A DNA stretch of 64,000 bases from Sisyra terminalis (GCA_958496175.1 OY292275.1:17546001-17610000), one strand, 5' to 3'; shown: positions 13,381 to 26,811, counted from the stretch's first letter. Notes: generated by a model from the sequence alone, not told the origin. A program made the numbers and translations.

Positions 13381-16300
13381 TTAATTGTACGATTGGTAAA
13401 TGTAAAGATATTCGCGGTGCTGTTGGTAGGACGGACGGACAATAACTGAATGTTGGTGCGGTAGTTGGATCGACGACTTCGCTGGAAATCATTAGGCTAA
13501 GTATTACATATAAAACTGACCACTGTTGTCCCACAATGTACCCAGCGCAAATCCATTTTAGAAACCATTTCCAAAAAAAAAATTGTCCAACACATTACAT
13601 TCACATTTACTTTCAATTCACAATAATTCACATCTAGATCTAATAGTTCATAAGTTTTTTATCATAATAATTAAATGGGGAAAACCGGAGAAATATTAGA
13701 AAAATAAATATTTACTTATTGGAGACACTTGATTGGTTGTACCAATATAGTACTAGTGGTTTGCTTGTGAGACGGAAAAAGGAAAAATATTTTTAAGAAA
13801 TACTACCAAAAAAACATTATTAATATTATTAATAAATTTAATAATAAATAAAATTCAAGTGACCGTCGACAAATAACTTTTAATGATTAAATAGGAAGAA
13901 TTAGTCTCAAACAAAAAAGCCCAATCTGGAAGTCCCAAAACTACTTTGTTCTAATTTTTATAACCACTTGTAAATGGATTTACTTATATGACTTCACATA
14001 CAATAGAGGTAAACTTCAATGAACTACCAATCTATAGGTCTCATTGAGACAAATGATACAATGAGAATTTTGGGTTTGGGATATTTTCAGTACAACCGTA
14101 ATTTGATTATGACGCTATATAAACATTATTGAGGATAAGTTGTCATTTCACATAAATAGATGTCCCTTATAGATCATATCTCAACACTCCACTAGTGAAA
14201 ATGCGGAAATATTTATCTAAAAATATTTCATATAAGTGTCAGGTAAAACTTCAAATATAATGTTACGTTTTAACGATCAGTTTATTTATTTTGACGGGTT
14301 CGTTAGGATTTGCTTTAGAACATATAACAATAATACCATTTAATTTAATACATACACGTTTATTTTTACACGCTTATTTATTTATTTTAAATAAATAAAT
14401 GGTTGTCGCGATTTATTTCGAACTTTGTAACTTGTATTGGTCCTACTGTTCTGGCAACGGTCGATCGCTTATTTATATACCTATTTGCTGCGTTCTGGAA
14501 GTTTCCAGATTATTTCAGGTACTTATCGGGAAATCGTGAACTTTTTCTTAAGAACTCTCATATTTTAAATTTATTATAGTTCATTCTATCCTTTTACCTT
14601 TACAGATGAAAACGCTTTTTTTTTAGCTTAAGATAAACCAATCAGCCGAAATCGTGGAAATAGTGAGCATACATTCTTTGGAAACGAGAGTCTTCAAGGC
14701 GCTCTAACTCTCGTTATACTAATGATTTTGTGAAATATAAAGAAATGATTAAAATCTCAAAATTTCATATTTTTCATTGATCCTCAAAATTCCCAAAAAA
14801 TGTTTAAAAACAGGCCCTCACTCGGGAGAACCCCCTTAAGTAAACAAATACTGAACTGAAAATGTTTTCTTTACAAACATTCCTGAAAAATGTGGAGTTA
14901 ATTAAACAATAACTGTTGAGCTTAACATTTTTTTGAAGTTTTACAATGTTTCTTTTTTTGGGATATTTTCGTTGTTAATACACAACAATAGCGAAAGCTT
15001 TGGATTTAATAACAATGATACAATCGAAAATCCGTACATCTAGAAATCTCAAATTTCAATTAATTTGCTGCAATAAAACACAATATCAAGTGATTGAGTT
15101 AACTCTGATCTCAATGATCCCATTATTAAATCAAAAATTTCCGATACTGAATATAGGCAAATCAAGCACTTTTATCCAAGTTAGGTCCAACATACTTAAA
15201 ATGTGGCGATTATAAGAAACTATTGGAGCCATAAACACATTCCTTGGTGATAACAGTAGTGCTTTTCTCACATTTTGTCCAATATCTTATATGTACTTGT
15301 TTTTGGACAAAGGAATTTTTTTACATAAATATGTTCCTTTTTCATACCTAATTCAATTTGAGTGCAAAAGAGCTTAATTGCATTTTATAGATATATCTCA
15401 GTCTTTATCATTAAACTTCCTGAAAGTAGAACTTGCTATAACGAAGATAAACTTGCTATCATTTTCTTAGAAATCGTAATCGAGATATTGAACACTTGGA
15501 AATTTGTTGCAAAACATTTGAGTTAGTAAAATTTATCGCTTAGGAAAACTCTATTAAGAAAATTGAAGTAAAGTTTTGAAAAAGAAATAATGAATCTAAA
15601 AGGTTAATTTAATTAAAACGGTTCCATGAGAAAAACATGCCATTTTTATGTGGTTTATGATACCACTTATGATTTTCCGGATTTACGAATCTGCAACGTG
15701 TATTTTTTTTAAATTCATGATTTTCAAACCACAAGACATGCGTACTTAAAGCTTTACGAGTAGGTACTATGCAATTTTTTTATAATATTTATACGAACCA
15801 AATTTAAAGTGACTCATAAGTGTCTTGAAATATTTCTATTTTGAAATTGTTAATTTTTTAATTGATTCTCTGAACAATCAATATAAATCAATTGAGTAGG
15901 TATTCTATTTCCGGGCAAAAGCAAAGCCAAAACTAATACGGTATTTGTTAAGCTGTGTTAAGCATTTATGTGCACAAACTCTGGTGTCAATGTATAATTA
16001 CTAGAACATTGAAAACAGAATAGTCCCAAACCGAAGATCAAAAATAAAATTAGCTCAAAAAGTAAAAGCACAAATCAGAGATCTATTTCAATTCAATTTT
16101 GTAAGGTGCAAAATTATACGCACATTCATATATAGTTGTTCCTTTGGGAAGGAGAGAACTTATTGTTTGAACAATCTCTAAGATTACCATTTTTAAATAA
16201 AAAGTAAAATTTGTATAAAAATTTGCAATTGTATTCCTTGAATTTAACTTAGATAAGTAAACGAATACTAAAACGATGCCAAACTTATTAAAAGTTATTA

Positions 16301-17100
16301 TAAAAATGTCTACATCGTATGTATTTATCGCTTATAATTAAAATGTTAAAAGCTAATAAGTAATGCATTTATTGTTATTAGGTTATTAAATCTTAGCTAT
16401 AAGAAATAAACTTAGACGTATTTAATATGTTCCATTTAGTGTTTAGGTATACTGTATACACTGCATTTAGGCTAAACAATAAAAATTAAGTAATCACCAC
16501 AACTTCAACATATCATAAAAAAATACTATTAAAGTATGTATGAAACAATAAGCCAATTTATCATCGTTCCGTTAAATTTCCGCCAATTTACTTCAATAAT
16601 AAATTAGTCCAGTTTTTTACGCATTTCCTGATAAAAAAAATTATAACGAGGTAAATATGATCCATCAAAACGAGAAACTAAATCATTAAAATTAAAGTCT
16701 ATAAAATATTTTTTTAAAAAAAATCATCAAACATAATGGGTAATGTATGTAATTACCAGTTGAAATTTCTCAGAATTATTTTTGCGATTTATTCATGCAA
16801 AATTCGGTGTTTTCCATTTAAAATTTTTGGATGCAGTCAAGCGATTATAGCCATTGTTACTATTTACGCTATTTTATCAAACATCAAAAAAGTTTATTTT
16901 GCAATTAAAATGTGCTACGTCTCAAATTTAAAACTTTTCTTATGATTACCGGAGAATTTATGTTTTTCACTATTTTTACTAATTTTTAGTTAAAAACATT
17001 TTTTATTTGAGTTTTGTAATTTAAAGTTGAATTTTCAACAAAGATCTAATAAATTAAAGTGTTTTTCAATCGTACTTGTCTAAATGTGTGATTGATTTTC
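13381..17100. other. Intergenic DNA with two patches of higher G+C
   Basis: Two patches stand out from the A/T background. One is about 13,410-13,560 (GCGGTGCTGTTGGTAGGACG and following). The other is about 14,400-14,530 (GGTTGTCGCGATTTATTTCG and following). Neither has a convincing reading frame, RNA fold or element boundary. A small stem is formed by AACGAGAGT and ACTCTCGTT at about 14,683-14,715. The frames at 15,000-15,215 and 16,736-16,945 look random. Confidence 0.35.
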
Positions 17101-17190
17101 TTAGTTTTTCTTTGATGAACCGAATGAATACGGCGCAGGTATAATTGTTCGTAAAACGTCTTCATATATAACTTATTGAGTTAATTAAAT

Positions 17191-17532
17191 ATGCATTTAA
17201 TTTATCTTCTATACAAAACAAATAGCGCGAAATTGATGATTCTTGGTCGACTATTAAAAATGAAAAAAATTAGCATAAATGAGCGGCGCTATTTTGCACG
17301 TGGAAATTATCTTGTACGAACGTGCTTTTTGTGTTTTAATAGGCACAAACTTGATCACGTGTGTACACAGTTTGAAAATAGATTGAGAAAAATGAGAAAA
17401 TTTATAACTTTGCATTCACAAATTAATCATTTTTTTAAAGCAATTTCGGTAATCGAGAGAAATAAAAAGCAAGGAAAAGAAAATAATCTCTCACAAGAAA
17501 ATATTCGACAGAAAATGTTGAGAAGTAATTAA
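17191..17532 (+). CDS. Hypothetical ORF of 113 codons, doubtful
   Basis: This open frame starts at an ATG and ends at TAA. It is basic (many Lys and Arg) and includes a Cys/His-containing middle (RTCFLCFNRHKLDHVCTQFE, about residues 43-62). It has no signal peptide, membrane segment or recognised domain. A short upstream stretch, FDEPNEYGAG at about 17,111-17,140, is in a different frame and followed by a possible donor, so a spliced gene is conceivable but unsupported. No polyadenylation signal or neighbour argues for expression. It may be chance in AT-rich DNA. Confidence 0.15.
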   Translation: MHLIYLLYKTNSAKLMILGRLLKMKKISINERRYFARGNYLVRTCFLCFNRHKLDHVCTQFENRLRKMRKFITLHSQINHFFKAISVIERNKKQGKENNLSQENIRQKMLRSN

Positions 17533-17980
17533 GTTAAAACATGATTTATGACTTCACGGATTTCGTAAACGTATAAACGGTATAAACTAAAAAGAACAGA
17601 AAAGCTAGATTTCTAAAGTCTTAATAAGTGCTTCAAAGCGTTAAGTTTAAAATTGTCAATGGCTAATTAGAAAAAGGGAAGCATTGATTAATTTTGAGGA
17701 AAAGATAAAAAAAAATGGATTTCTGGATGGAACATTCTGGATGACATAGAGACAAAGTTTCAAATCGAAAGTTCCAAACAAAAAATCCTGATCCCAAGTT
17801 CCAACAACCTCAAATCCCAAATAAACATTGTCTCAATTTTCACAAGGAATCGTCAACGAAATTATGTATATATAACTGCTGTGTATGTTTAGAAGAGGGA
17901 AGATTCTTCGAGTTTAAAAATCATTAAGTTTCTTAATCATTATTAGCTTCTAAGTTTTCCACTTCCTTAATAAAAGGGTA

Positions 17981-18143
17981 AACTTTTTATTTTTTTATTT
18001 ATTTACCATCGCTTTATAACTATTAAGGTCTTAAGCGTTTATAGGGTTAATAATAATCCGTTATCGAGAAATATCGAAGCCAAAACCTACCAGTTTTGGA
18101 GCGTTAACCTAAACCATTAGTAGCCAAAGTTTAAACACGTATA
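17981..18143 (-). repeat. tRNA-derived SINE copy C, box B deleted
   Basis: On the minus strand this shows the same order as the full copy at 2,281-2,450: GCTACTAATGGTTTAGGTTAACGC, then CCAAAACTGGTAGGTTTTGG, then TTTCTCGATAACGGATTATT, AACCCTATAAACGCTTAAG and GCGATGGTAAATAAATAAAA. The stretch that should hold box B has been lost between 'GGTAGGTTTTGG' and 'TTCGATATTTCTCG'. It ends 98 bases before the non-LTR fragment at 18,241. Confidence 0.62.
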
Positions 18144-18240
18144 TTTTAATTTTTGATACAAAGAGGTTTTTAGCTGTAGTGTCGTAATTTTCAAACACTT
18201 GAACAGATTTTGATAAAGTTTCAATTCCCCCCAGGTACGG

Positions 18241-18760
18241 TACCTAGGGGCTTACTTAGACAAAAACAAACACTTGACCTGGGCCTCCTGGGTCACACTC
18301 ATAAAGTCCAAAAGATTAGAACTAAATCGACGCTATGAACATCTCTTACGCAGAATTCTAAGACGTGCTTCCAAAGTAGATATGAGAAACAAACTAGCTC
18401 TCTATAAAACCCTAATAAAACCAATCTGGACATACAGAGTAGAATTGTGGGCAACTGCTAACGTACTTGTACTCAATCCCTACAATCCAAAGTATTCCAT
18501 CTCATCATAAGTGCTTCTTACTAAATCCCTAATAAAATCATCGACAGCAACCTAGATATTCCATTTATAAACACCCTAATCCAGGACCGTTTACTAAAAC
18601 TTTATCACTATAACCATCCTAACCCAAATGCCGAAGCACTTTCCTCCACATCTCATCCTAATAGCCTATCAAGAAGATTGAAGCGTAGGTGGCCAAAAGA
18701 CCTATTTCGCTCCCATCACGATATCAGTTGTGAAGGCTAAGAGGAACCTACCCTCAAACC
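18241..18760 (+). mobile_element. Jockey-type non-LTR reverse transcriptase C-terminal relic
   Basis: The plus frame from 18,241 reads YLGAYLDKNKHLTW, the region after the reverse-transcriptase palm. It continues KLALYKTLIKPIWTYRVELW, the strongly conserved Jockey-clade block (usually 'Y+.ILKPIWTYGIQLWG'). After 18,510 the match goes on in another frame: DIPFINTLIQDRLLKLYHYN at about 18,555-18,615, then NPNAEALSSTSHPNSLSRRL. Stops and frameshifts show it is dead. It is a different family from the relic at 9.7-10.9 kb. Confidence 0.82.
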
Positions 18761-21069
18761 TTTTCAATTATATATTACCTCATTGTTAATTACAAATATT
18801 TATACAGACAGCAATTTAATTAAAAAAAGCTACAATTTTACATAGGAAATGAACTGTCTATCATCTAAATTGGTACCTAACATCTTAATTGGTGAATTCC
18901 GAAGCAACTGATAACATACAACAATTTCCCTGAAAAATGTACACACAAAAATGAATGATTAACATTTTTCTCCAACGATTTTTTACAGATAATAGCTTAA
19001 TTAATTATCTAAAATTTCGGAATATCATTTAAAGTTTCTAAGATTTCATAGTAAATCAAAAACGCAAATTAAGAAAATAAATAAAAAATTTATTCAATTA
19101 TTTAATAAAATTACGAAAACATTTTTTTAAAAATATTCTGACTCTATTTATGTTAATATGGTATAATCTACTTTGAATAAAGTCCAGCCCTTTCAGCCTC
19201 ACTATAACAATTTTGATCGATTATTCTAATTGCGTTAGTAAATAATAAACGTATAAAATGCATAATTCAAATGCTTAAGTACACAGAAATAATTAAACAA
19301 ATAGTTAAATCAAATTAATTGCATCATATTTTCAATAATTATCGATTTAAATTTGCATATAATTGCATTTCAGTTGCTTATTACTGTATGGGAGTCTTAA
19401 ATATCACTTGCAGTTTTTCTTTCAACTTCATAAGCACATTTCGCATGCGTTTCGCTGCTTATTATAGTTTTTCTTAGTATACAAAATTTAAGATCGTTCA
19501 AACCATAGTTCCATAATCGTAAATTTGTGTATTTATAGTATAAACACCATAAAATTAGAAGAGTATATTTCTATTCTTTCGTGCTGGCTAAATTCACTTT
19601 ACATGAGAAACATTTACCACCTTGACCTTTTCATTTTAAGGACACATTTAAAATGAATCATTATATATTTAATTTTTCCGTTTTTCTTCTAACCTGTCTT
19701 TCAAATATGAAATAAGCAGACTTGATAAGGCATTTCGTGTGCTAAAAGTCACAAATTAAATGGTAGATTTGTTGGAAATAAATAAAATTTAAATTTGATA
19801 ATAATAATTACTATAATGATAGATTTATATGTAATTATTTTTTCAATTTTTAAATCAATCTTATTTCAAAAATGTTATTAACTTACATAAAATTAGATAA
19901 ACATAAATTAGTATATATTTACTTTAGCTGCAATAATTCTTCTTAAAGATCAATGAATAAAATATACACAATCATAATTACCTGCAACTAGCGACTAATT
20001 GAGGCCCAAAGATTTTTAAATGTTTCTGGTAAAATAAAAAAAAATTACTTGAATTATCGAATTATTTTAAATTATCTATTGTCGTAATCATACATGAGCA
20101 CAAAAAATATAAATGGAAGAAAAACCTTTAGGTAAGTATAACATAATACAAAATGAATCATTACCTACCAAACTACGCAAAAAGTATGTATTAAGTATGT
20201 ACAAAAAAAAACTTTTCCCGAGTATCTATCTGAAACGAAAATTACCTCAATTCTGTAAAAAATAGGTACTAATTTCGTTTTATCGTTTCACTTACTTTTA
20301 GATTAGTAATTAAATCTTTTTGTAGGCAAACCAACGTACCGAACATCAATGAAGAAAAACTAGCTTTTTATAAGCTAATAAAAACCAGAATTTGGTTCTG
20401 TGCAAAGGCTAAGGAGCTCGAACCTCCTCTCCCCCGCAATATTTGAATCCCTTCATAACAATTCTTGAATCATATAAATAATTATAATAATTTTTTATAA
20501 TCAAAATGTAAACTTTATTGACGTACGTACTGTAGTAATCAACAAATTATGCCATATACGACTTCAAAACCTACGGAATTGGGTTGCCTATACCTATATG
20601 AATTGTAAGTACAATTGACCGAATCGTACTTTCAATGTTTATATGTTTGTAATCATAAAATCCACAATAAATAACGATTCAAAGAACCAATAAATAAATT
20701 AAATTAATAATTGATTAGGGAACAACTCTTTTTGATAAAAAGAGATTAATACAGAAATTTAAGTCGTAGATAAAATAGTTTTCGTGCATGCAACATCTTA
20801 TAATAATTCGAAATGAATTGAATTCTATATGCCTAAGAGGCGTATCATTGAACCACAATTTTTATCTTTTAAATCTTCGCTACATCTACCTGTAAGAAAA
20901 ATTAGGAAAAACAAAGTGAAATTCAAAAAGTAACATATAGTATAAACATTTTTTTTAATTCAACAATCTTCACTAAAAAAAATCACAATAGCAATTCCAA
21001 ATTTCTAAAACACTATAGGTTTGCAAATGCTTGAAAAAATTCTTCACAATCTACTACATGAAAGCCATA
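18761..21069. other. Intergenic DNA, no gene seen
   Basis: A/T-rich and without protein-like frames. It is the downstream flank of the OCIA-domain gene. An ATTAAA (minus strand, 20,954-20,959) about 110 bases past that gene's stop could serve as its polyadenylation signal. Confidence 0.5.
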
Positions 21070-22112
21070 TCACTCCCATAAATCGCCGTATTTATTTTTT
21101 ACACCCATTTTTGAGACCGGCATTGGTTCCTCATTAGTCTCAACTCTAGCCACAGGCGGAAGATCAACCGGAGCCCTAAAAATAATTTAATTATATCCAG
21201 TTTATTTCTTTTTTGTCTATATCAACAATATACCTATAATTTACACCACGATTTTTTTCATACGATTCTCGATTTTTCTTTCGCAATTCATCATAGCTGA
21301 TGCTTTTATTTGGTGGGGTGTTCACACTTTCATCCTGATATAAAGGAGCTAGAAAATTCGTGTTTCAGATGAGTATTAGTTTTCTTATTTTAGTATATTT
21401 TTTAATTTACTGTCTAAAGTTGGACGTCCAGAATCATCCAAACCATCGAGAGGACGATAAGTTTCAAGATCAAGACTATTTGATTGATCACCAATATCTG
21501 AATATGAATCATTAGTTCCAATTCCACTGAATGGTAGGCCCATTGCACCACTCATATTCGGCTCTAAACTATTGATAATAATTAATCTTTTCATTCCTAT
21601 TTACTTTAATATTCAACTTACACTTCTTGTAAAGATGATCCTTTTCGACGCTGTCGTAACATTTCTCCTAATCTACTATTCGGTAATTGCATCATCTTTT
21701 CAGCACAACGTTGTTGATAGGAAAATTTACCGATAAAATATCCTAAAGTAACAGCAAGTAAAACTTTTGGGCCAGGCCCCCATTTTGGGCTTCCTTTTAA
21801 GTAACCTAAATGAATGAAACTTAAGTAAGGTAATTCGAAAATGTTAATTCGAAAAATACCTGCTTTTACACAATAGTAAGTAGACAAGCCTAATAATGTT
21901 CCAAAGGGTAAGGATCTTTGGAAAAAACTTTCGGTATTACATTCACGTAAGACTCGTAACTCCTCACTCGAAAATTTATAATCTACCTAAAAGGTAAAAT
22001 TTTATTAAATCGGGGCATTTAAAAAAAAATTTCTTACTAAGGGATTTTGCTGTGCCCTATTCGAATTTGGTGTTTCCATTGGCGTTAATTGTGCCGTATT
22101 TGTATCACCCAT
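21070..22112 (-). CDS. OCIAD1: OCIA domain-containing protein (OCIAD1/asrij type)
   Basis: Six coding exons: 22112-22038, 21986-21860, 21805-21622, 21568-21411, 21348-21234, 21175-21070. All junctions are GT-AG and phases agree; the product is 254 aa, close to the ~245 aa of vertebrate OCIAD1. The start (ATGGGTGATACAAAT) has no closer in-frame alternative. The OCIA domain spans about residues 27-105: EELRVLRECNTESFFQRSLP, then a hydrophobic segment (FGTLLGLSTYYCVKAG), YLKGSPKWGPGPK, a second hydrophobic stretch with LGYFIGKFSYQQRC, and LPNSRLGEMLR. The tail keeps the family's YDELRKKNRESYE block and ends NKYGDLWE. OCIA proteins lie on endosomes and mitochondria; Drosophila asrij regulates JAK/STAT and Notch traffic in blood cells. 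Intron 2 (21859-21806, 54 nt) is a multiple of three with no stop, so its retention would add 18 residues inside the domain. Confidence 0.93.
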
Positions 22113-23823
22113 TTGGAAAATTGTTATTTAAAGTTTTTTTTTTAATTTTTAGTTTATTTAGTTTTCATATATTTATTGTATTAATTTAAATTACTCTTAA
22201 AAAATTTCGGCATGTTAAAAATAATTTGGATGACATTTGAGTCATTTGAGTCTTCTAATTTATCGACTTAATGTTGGTTTCGTTGGTTTGTCAAGTTGCC
22301 TTGCCCTCTATTGTGAAATCGTTTAACTAAAGTATAAGATATTCAAAGAAAGTTCAATTCGTTTAAATCGTTTAAATAATGTTTTTTTTTTTAAGGAAAA
22401 TACATTTTTTAAATTTACATGATTTATACGTAATGAATCATTATTTTTCATAGAAAAGTTGCAAGCAATCATGATGGCTTCTATTAAAAAAAGTTCATAA
22501 TTAACTTATTTTTAGCGTTTTTAGCGAACGTGAGAGAAACGTGTTAAAAATATCGTTTCTATATAAATAAGTAGCGTTAATTACTTCCAGAAATGAATTA
22601 GTAAATATTAATATTATAAAAATCAAAATAAAAATAAAAAAACAGTAAACATTTTATTATTGCAATTTAACCGTATTTTAAATTGTAAAAATAGTCCTTA
22701 TTCTATCTTCTGAAGAAAAAAAAACGAGAAGAAAAAGGCGACAAATTTAAACAAAATTTATTTTAAGATTGCCTGGCACTAAACTGAATACCACTGGCAT
22801 TCCATTTCAGTCTATAAAAAATTCAAGGCTTTTATTTTCCAACACGAGAAACAAATATAAAAATTAACTATTTCTTATCCATAAATTGCTGAGAACCATA
22901 CGATATCACGTGCTTTATAACTACCAAGAATGATAGATTCATTGCAATTTTCAATGAATATCAATAAGACAAGTTAAGTTGCTGAAGAATTAATCAATTA
23001 AATTAAAAAGAAATTACTTTTTTCTATATAATTGAAGCACGAAATGCTTTATTTTGATTTATGGAAAAAAAGTTTCATAAAATTATTTTTTCGAATATAA
23101 TTCCGAATTGAAAATTTTATTTAATGAAATAATAACATTTTTTTATAATTTAACACGTTTTAATACTTTGTTGGTTCTTTTCCATAATTTAATAATTATT
23201 TATATTCGCTTTTTAAGAATTGTGGTTTTATTTTAAATTTTATATTTTTGTACAACACGTTTCATCGGTTTCTCAACTTTTTCAGGTACTAATATAATTC
23301 TTATATCTTACTTCAATGTAAAAATGGTAAAAACTATCTTCGAAAAATTAAATTTAAATTTTATTTAATAACTTGAAACAATTAAATTTTTTTACATAAA
23401 ATTTAATAATTTTAATTCACGGGTATCGAATGGGAGAATAAAAATAATTTTAAGAAAATATTTCAATATATTAGATCCTCTTACCTTCGCTTGCGTGAAA
23501 AAGAAGGCGAAAATCAGATTTTTTGTTTTAATTTATTCCAAACTATAGAATAATGAATAATTTCAACTTCTTCTACTGCAATATAGATTGTTCATTTCTC
23601 AAAAAGCAATTCTCAAGCTTTCAAAAATATTTTTTAACCAATACTCTATTTTATGGTAACTAAGTTAACAACACATTGAATATTAAATTTATTTGAAGTT
23701 ATATGAAGTTATGAATAAATTATTTAAAAAAGAAAACAATTTTTACCAATTTTTTGTTTTTAACAAGTTTAAATAATTAGTTTTGTAAAAAAAAATTAAA
23801 ATAAACAATTTTCATTTTAAATA
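22113..23823. other. Upstream flank of the OCIA gene and intergenic DNA
   Basis: This holds the presumed promoter of the minus-strand OCIA-domain gene just above 22,112. No TATA box or other element could be assigned with confidence in such A/T-rich sequence. No other gene was seen. Confidence 0.4.
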
Positions 23824-23965
23824 ATCCCTGTTAAAAAAGACATTTACAGGCATTTTGAAATCATTACACATAAAATGCCTTTAATAACTTTAAACGACTT
23901 CTAAAGGCTTCTAATAGTGAGTTTGAACTTTTAAATTGCCTTTAAATGCCTTTTTTAACAGGAAT
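23824..23965. mobile_element. Short MITE with ~28-bp terminal inverted repeats
   Basis: The left end ATCCCTGTTAAAAAAGACAT continues TTACAGGC. It is the inverse of the right end, read on the minus strand as ATTCCTGTTAAAAAAGGCAT then TTAAAGGC: about 25 of 28 bases match. The whole unit is ~140 bp and has no coding capacity. The words AATGCCTTTAA and CTAAAGGCTTC recur inside. Superfamily not assigned; target duplications are hard to see in the A/T-rich flanks. Confidence 0.65.
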
Positions 23966-24718
23966 AATATTTAATTTGCTTCTATACCAGTATTCTTCAA
24001 TATTCAAAATTTTAAGTCTTGAAATCGAAAGAAGTCTTGAATTACAGTCTCGCGAAATCTCAAAGTTATGATCAAGGTGAGACCATGAAAATTTCATCGC
24101 ATTTTATGCACCATTAGGTTTTTAATTTTGAAATGTCAATAAAATGTTAATTAAGTGTATATATAGGGAGTTGGGTTGGTTATGGAAAGCCCTTAAATAA
24201 AGACAACCTAGTATTACTTTAAAATTTTAGTATAGATATTGATGTAATGTGTGATATACTTACTATTAAATAGGTGCTAGATTAATTTGTAATTTCCCTA
24301 CCCAATATATTAATTATGATTACAAATTTAGTATAAATTGGCTGAAAATGAATAAATCGAGCATCTAAATTACGGGTTTCCAAAATTTATCGATAATAAT
24401 AACAATGATAATAATGGAGAAAAACCAATCAATGAAACAATGAAAAAATTTAACAAATTTAAAGTTTTTAATTTAGTTGATCACTTTCAATGAGGTAAAC
24501 ATAAAAGGATATACTGGTTTAGTCTTTATACGAATAAGTAATTAAATTGTTAGCTGGTTTAATGGTTTATACGTTATTATATTATAAACATATAGACAAA
24601 AATATCAAAACTAAGTTTTTTCTTTATAAAAATTTTACATATTACAATGATGCAGCAGATTCACAACCAACTGCATTTTTACATAATTAATTTATAATCA
24701 TTAGTCAAAACATGGTTT
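23966..24718. other. Intergenic DNA, no gene seen
   Basis: A/T-rich; nothing recognised. Confidence 0.5.
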
Positions 24719-24952
24719 ATGGTATGTTATTCGCCATTCGTTTATATTTTAATGATTCTTTTATCTTTAAATTGTATAAATGACGTAATAAGGGAAGAAA
24801 GAAAACTTGAAGTTAATCAACAATGCCAATATTGTATTTCAAGGAAATTTCGGATATTGCAAGTCCAGTTCAGGTCTATAAGTTCTTATTACCTCGACCA
24901 CGAGGCCTCACAACCGCAACGGCATCGTTTCATGACTTTAAAACGTTCCTAA
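24719..24952 (+). CDS. Hypothetical ORF with signal-peptide-like start
   Basis: The 77-codon frame starts MVCYSPFVYILMILLSLNCI, a short head and hydrophobic core like a secretory signal. A charged stretch (REERKLEVNQQ) and a CQYC motif follow. The second half (about 24,830-24,985) is less A/T-biased and is also open in another frame, reading SPVQVYKFLLPRPRGLTTAT. This could mean a hidden splice or frameshift in a small secreted-protein gene, or chance. No homologue is recognised and no acceptor or donor pair is compelling. Confidence 0.2.
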   Translation: MVCYSPFVYILMILLSLNCINDVIREERKLEVNQQCQYCISRKFRILQVQFRSISSYYLDHEASQPQRHRFMTLKRS

Positions 24953-24985
24953 GTGCTCACATCGTCGACGATTGTTGACCAACAG

Positions 24986-26811
24986 AAAAGTAAATGAACA
25001 ATTTACTAAAATCGTGCAAAAGTATACATAAAATTTTTATTTCAACTTCAGTTAACAGTATAAAAATAAAATTGTTTACTAAGAAAAAGTAAAGTGAATC
25101 ACGTTTTATTTTTTCCAGTTTTTTGTCTGCAAACTTCTGAAATTCAGGTAACTTTAATTTTAACTTATATACTAATATAACTAATTATAAAGGTGATTGA
25201 TTAAATCAATTTAATGCCAGTGCTTTGAATTATAATAAGCAACCGTGAAATCAATGCAAATATGGTCCTCCTTGAATTATTTTTCAACTATATAACTCCA
25301 GCAGATAAGTTTATGTCGATTTTACAAGAAAATCGTTCTGGGTGTTAACTTTCTATTTGTTAGAAGTCTATTTTTAAATTTGACCTAAAAATGTTATTAT
25401 TGTTGCATCCACGAAACATTCGAAACGGAAAATTATTATATAGCCATTTGATAAATTCCAAAATATATTTCTTCGTTTTAACAGCTTAAAGCACCTGTAT
25501 TAACTGTGATTTTATCCTCGTAACAGATTTTAACTTCAACAGGATTATTTACTTAAACATAAGTGGATTACTTTACGTTGTATCTCATAGTATGTTAAGA
25601 GCATTTTTTTAGGCATATTCATTTGTTGTTTGTGCCTATTTACCTATTTGATAAATTCAATGATCTTATCGTCAAATTGTGTTATCTAAATCATTTAATC
25701 GAAAAAATGTTTTGGAAAAACATAGCGTAAAATGTAAATATGTAATCAGCTACTCATTTTCTACTCGTTTTTCTAATCGACACGTTTTCCCAAACGATTT
25801 TACAATAGGGGAATTCTTTTTTTATTCATTGCATTAAATTAAATTCCTTCTGAATAATGCTATATTAAATGGAAAAAATGCTGGTTTTCCCCTCATTTGT
25901 AACTATTTATAATAAAATTAAATCATTTTCTTGACATTAATTAGCATGAACTTTCTACTTAAAATCGACAATTTCATTAACAAGTACTATTTTTAATTCC
26001 ACAACTATCTAGTTGCATTTTCTGAATTTATTTTGGTTTTTGTACATGTCTCCGTTAAGATATGCATACTGTTAATGCCAGTTAATGTATAGACTTATAA
26101 ACAAAGCTGTCAGAAAAAAATATCTTAGTTGCTTTGAAGGAAATTAGTCGTTTTAAAATATCTAAGTTCTTAATTTTTTGGTAAAAAATAACTGATATTT
26201 TAGATTATTTTAAAAAATAACAGTATCTTATTACTTCAAAATATATCTTAGATACAGAGAAGTAACTTAGATACCGAAAAGTAGCAAAAAATAAAGTATG
26301 AAATAAGTAATATAATGGGGAACCCTACTACCTGGTTAACTAACAGGTTGAAATAATCCTTATACTTTATGATTTTTTTTGTTTTAATAAATTATAATTA
26401 TTATTTTTATTTTACTCAAATTAATTGTAGCTATATTTTGATGTTTTTTTATATTTATCTTTTACATATAAAAATTTATTTTGTTTAGTTGTAGGAAATT
26501 CAAACCTCCCTTATTAATCTTTTGTCGTTTTCTTAAGCATGTTGTATTTGCAGGGACCTAAACCCAAATACTTTCCTGTTTTCTAAATTAACTAAGATAA
26601 GAAATATATTATCTAATTACCTTACAACCTTAATTAATACGTCACGAAATTTAGTACATACATAGTATAGAAAGTAATTAGGAAAGTATATTTTTTAATA
26701 TCTTAAATAGTAACTTAAGATAAGTATTAAGTTCCTATTTTTATGAGTAACTAAGAAGCCAAAGTAACTTCAAATCCTTTTTTAAAAAGGTTACCAATAA
26801 TTAAAGAAATT
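24986..26811. other. Intergenic DNA, no gene seen
   Basis: A/T-rich sequence with no protein-like frame, RNA gene or bounded element. Confidence 0.5.
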
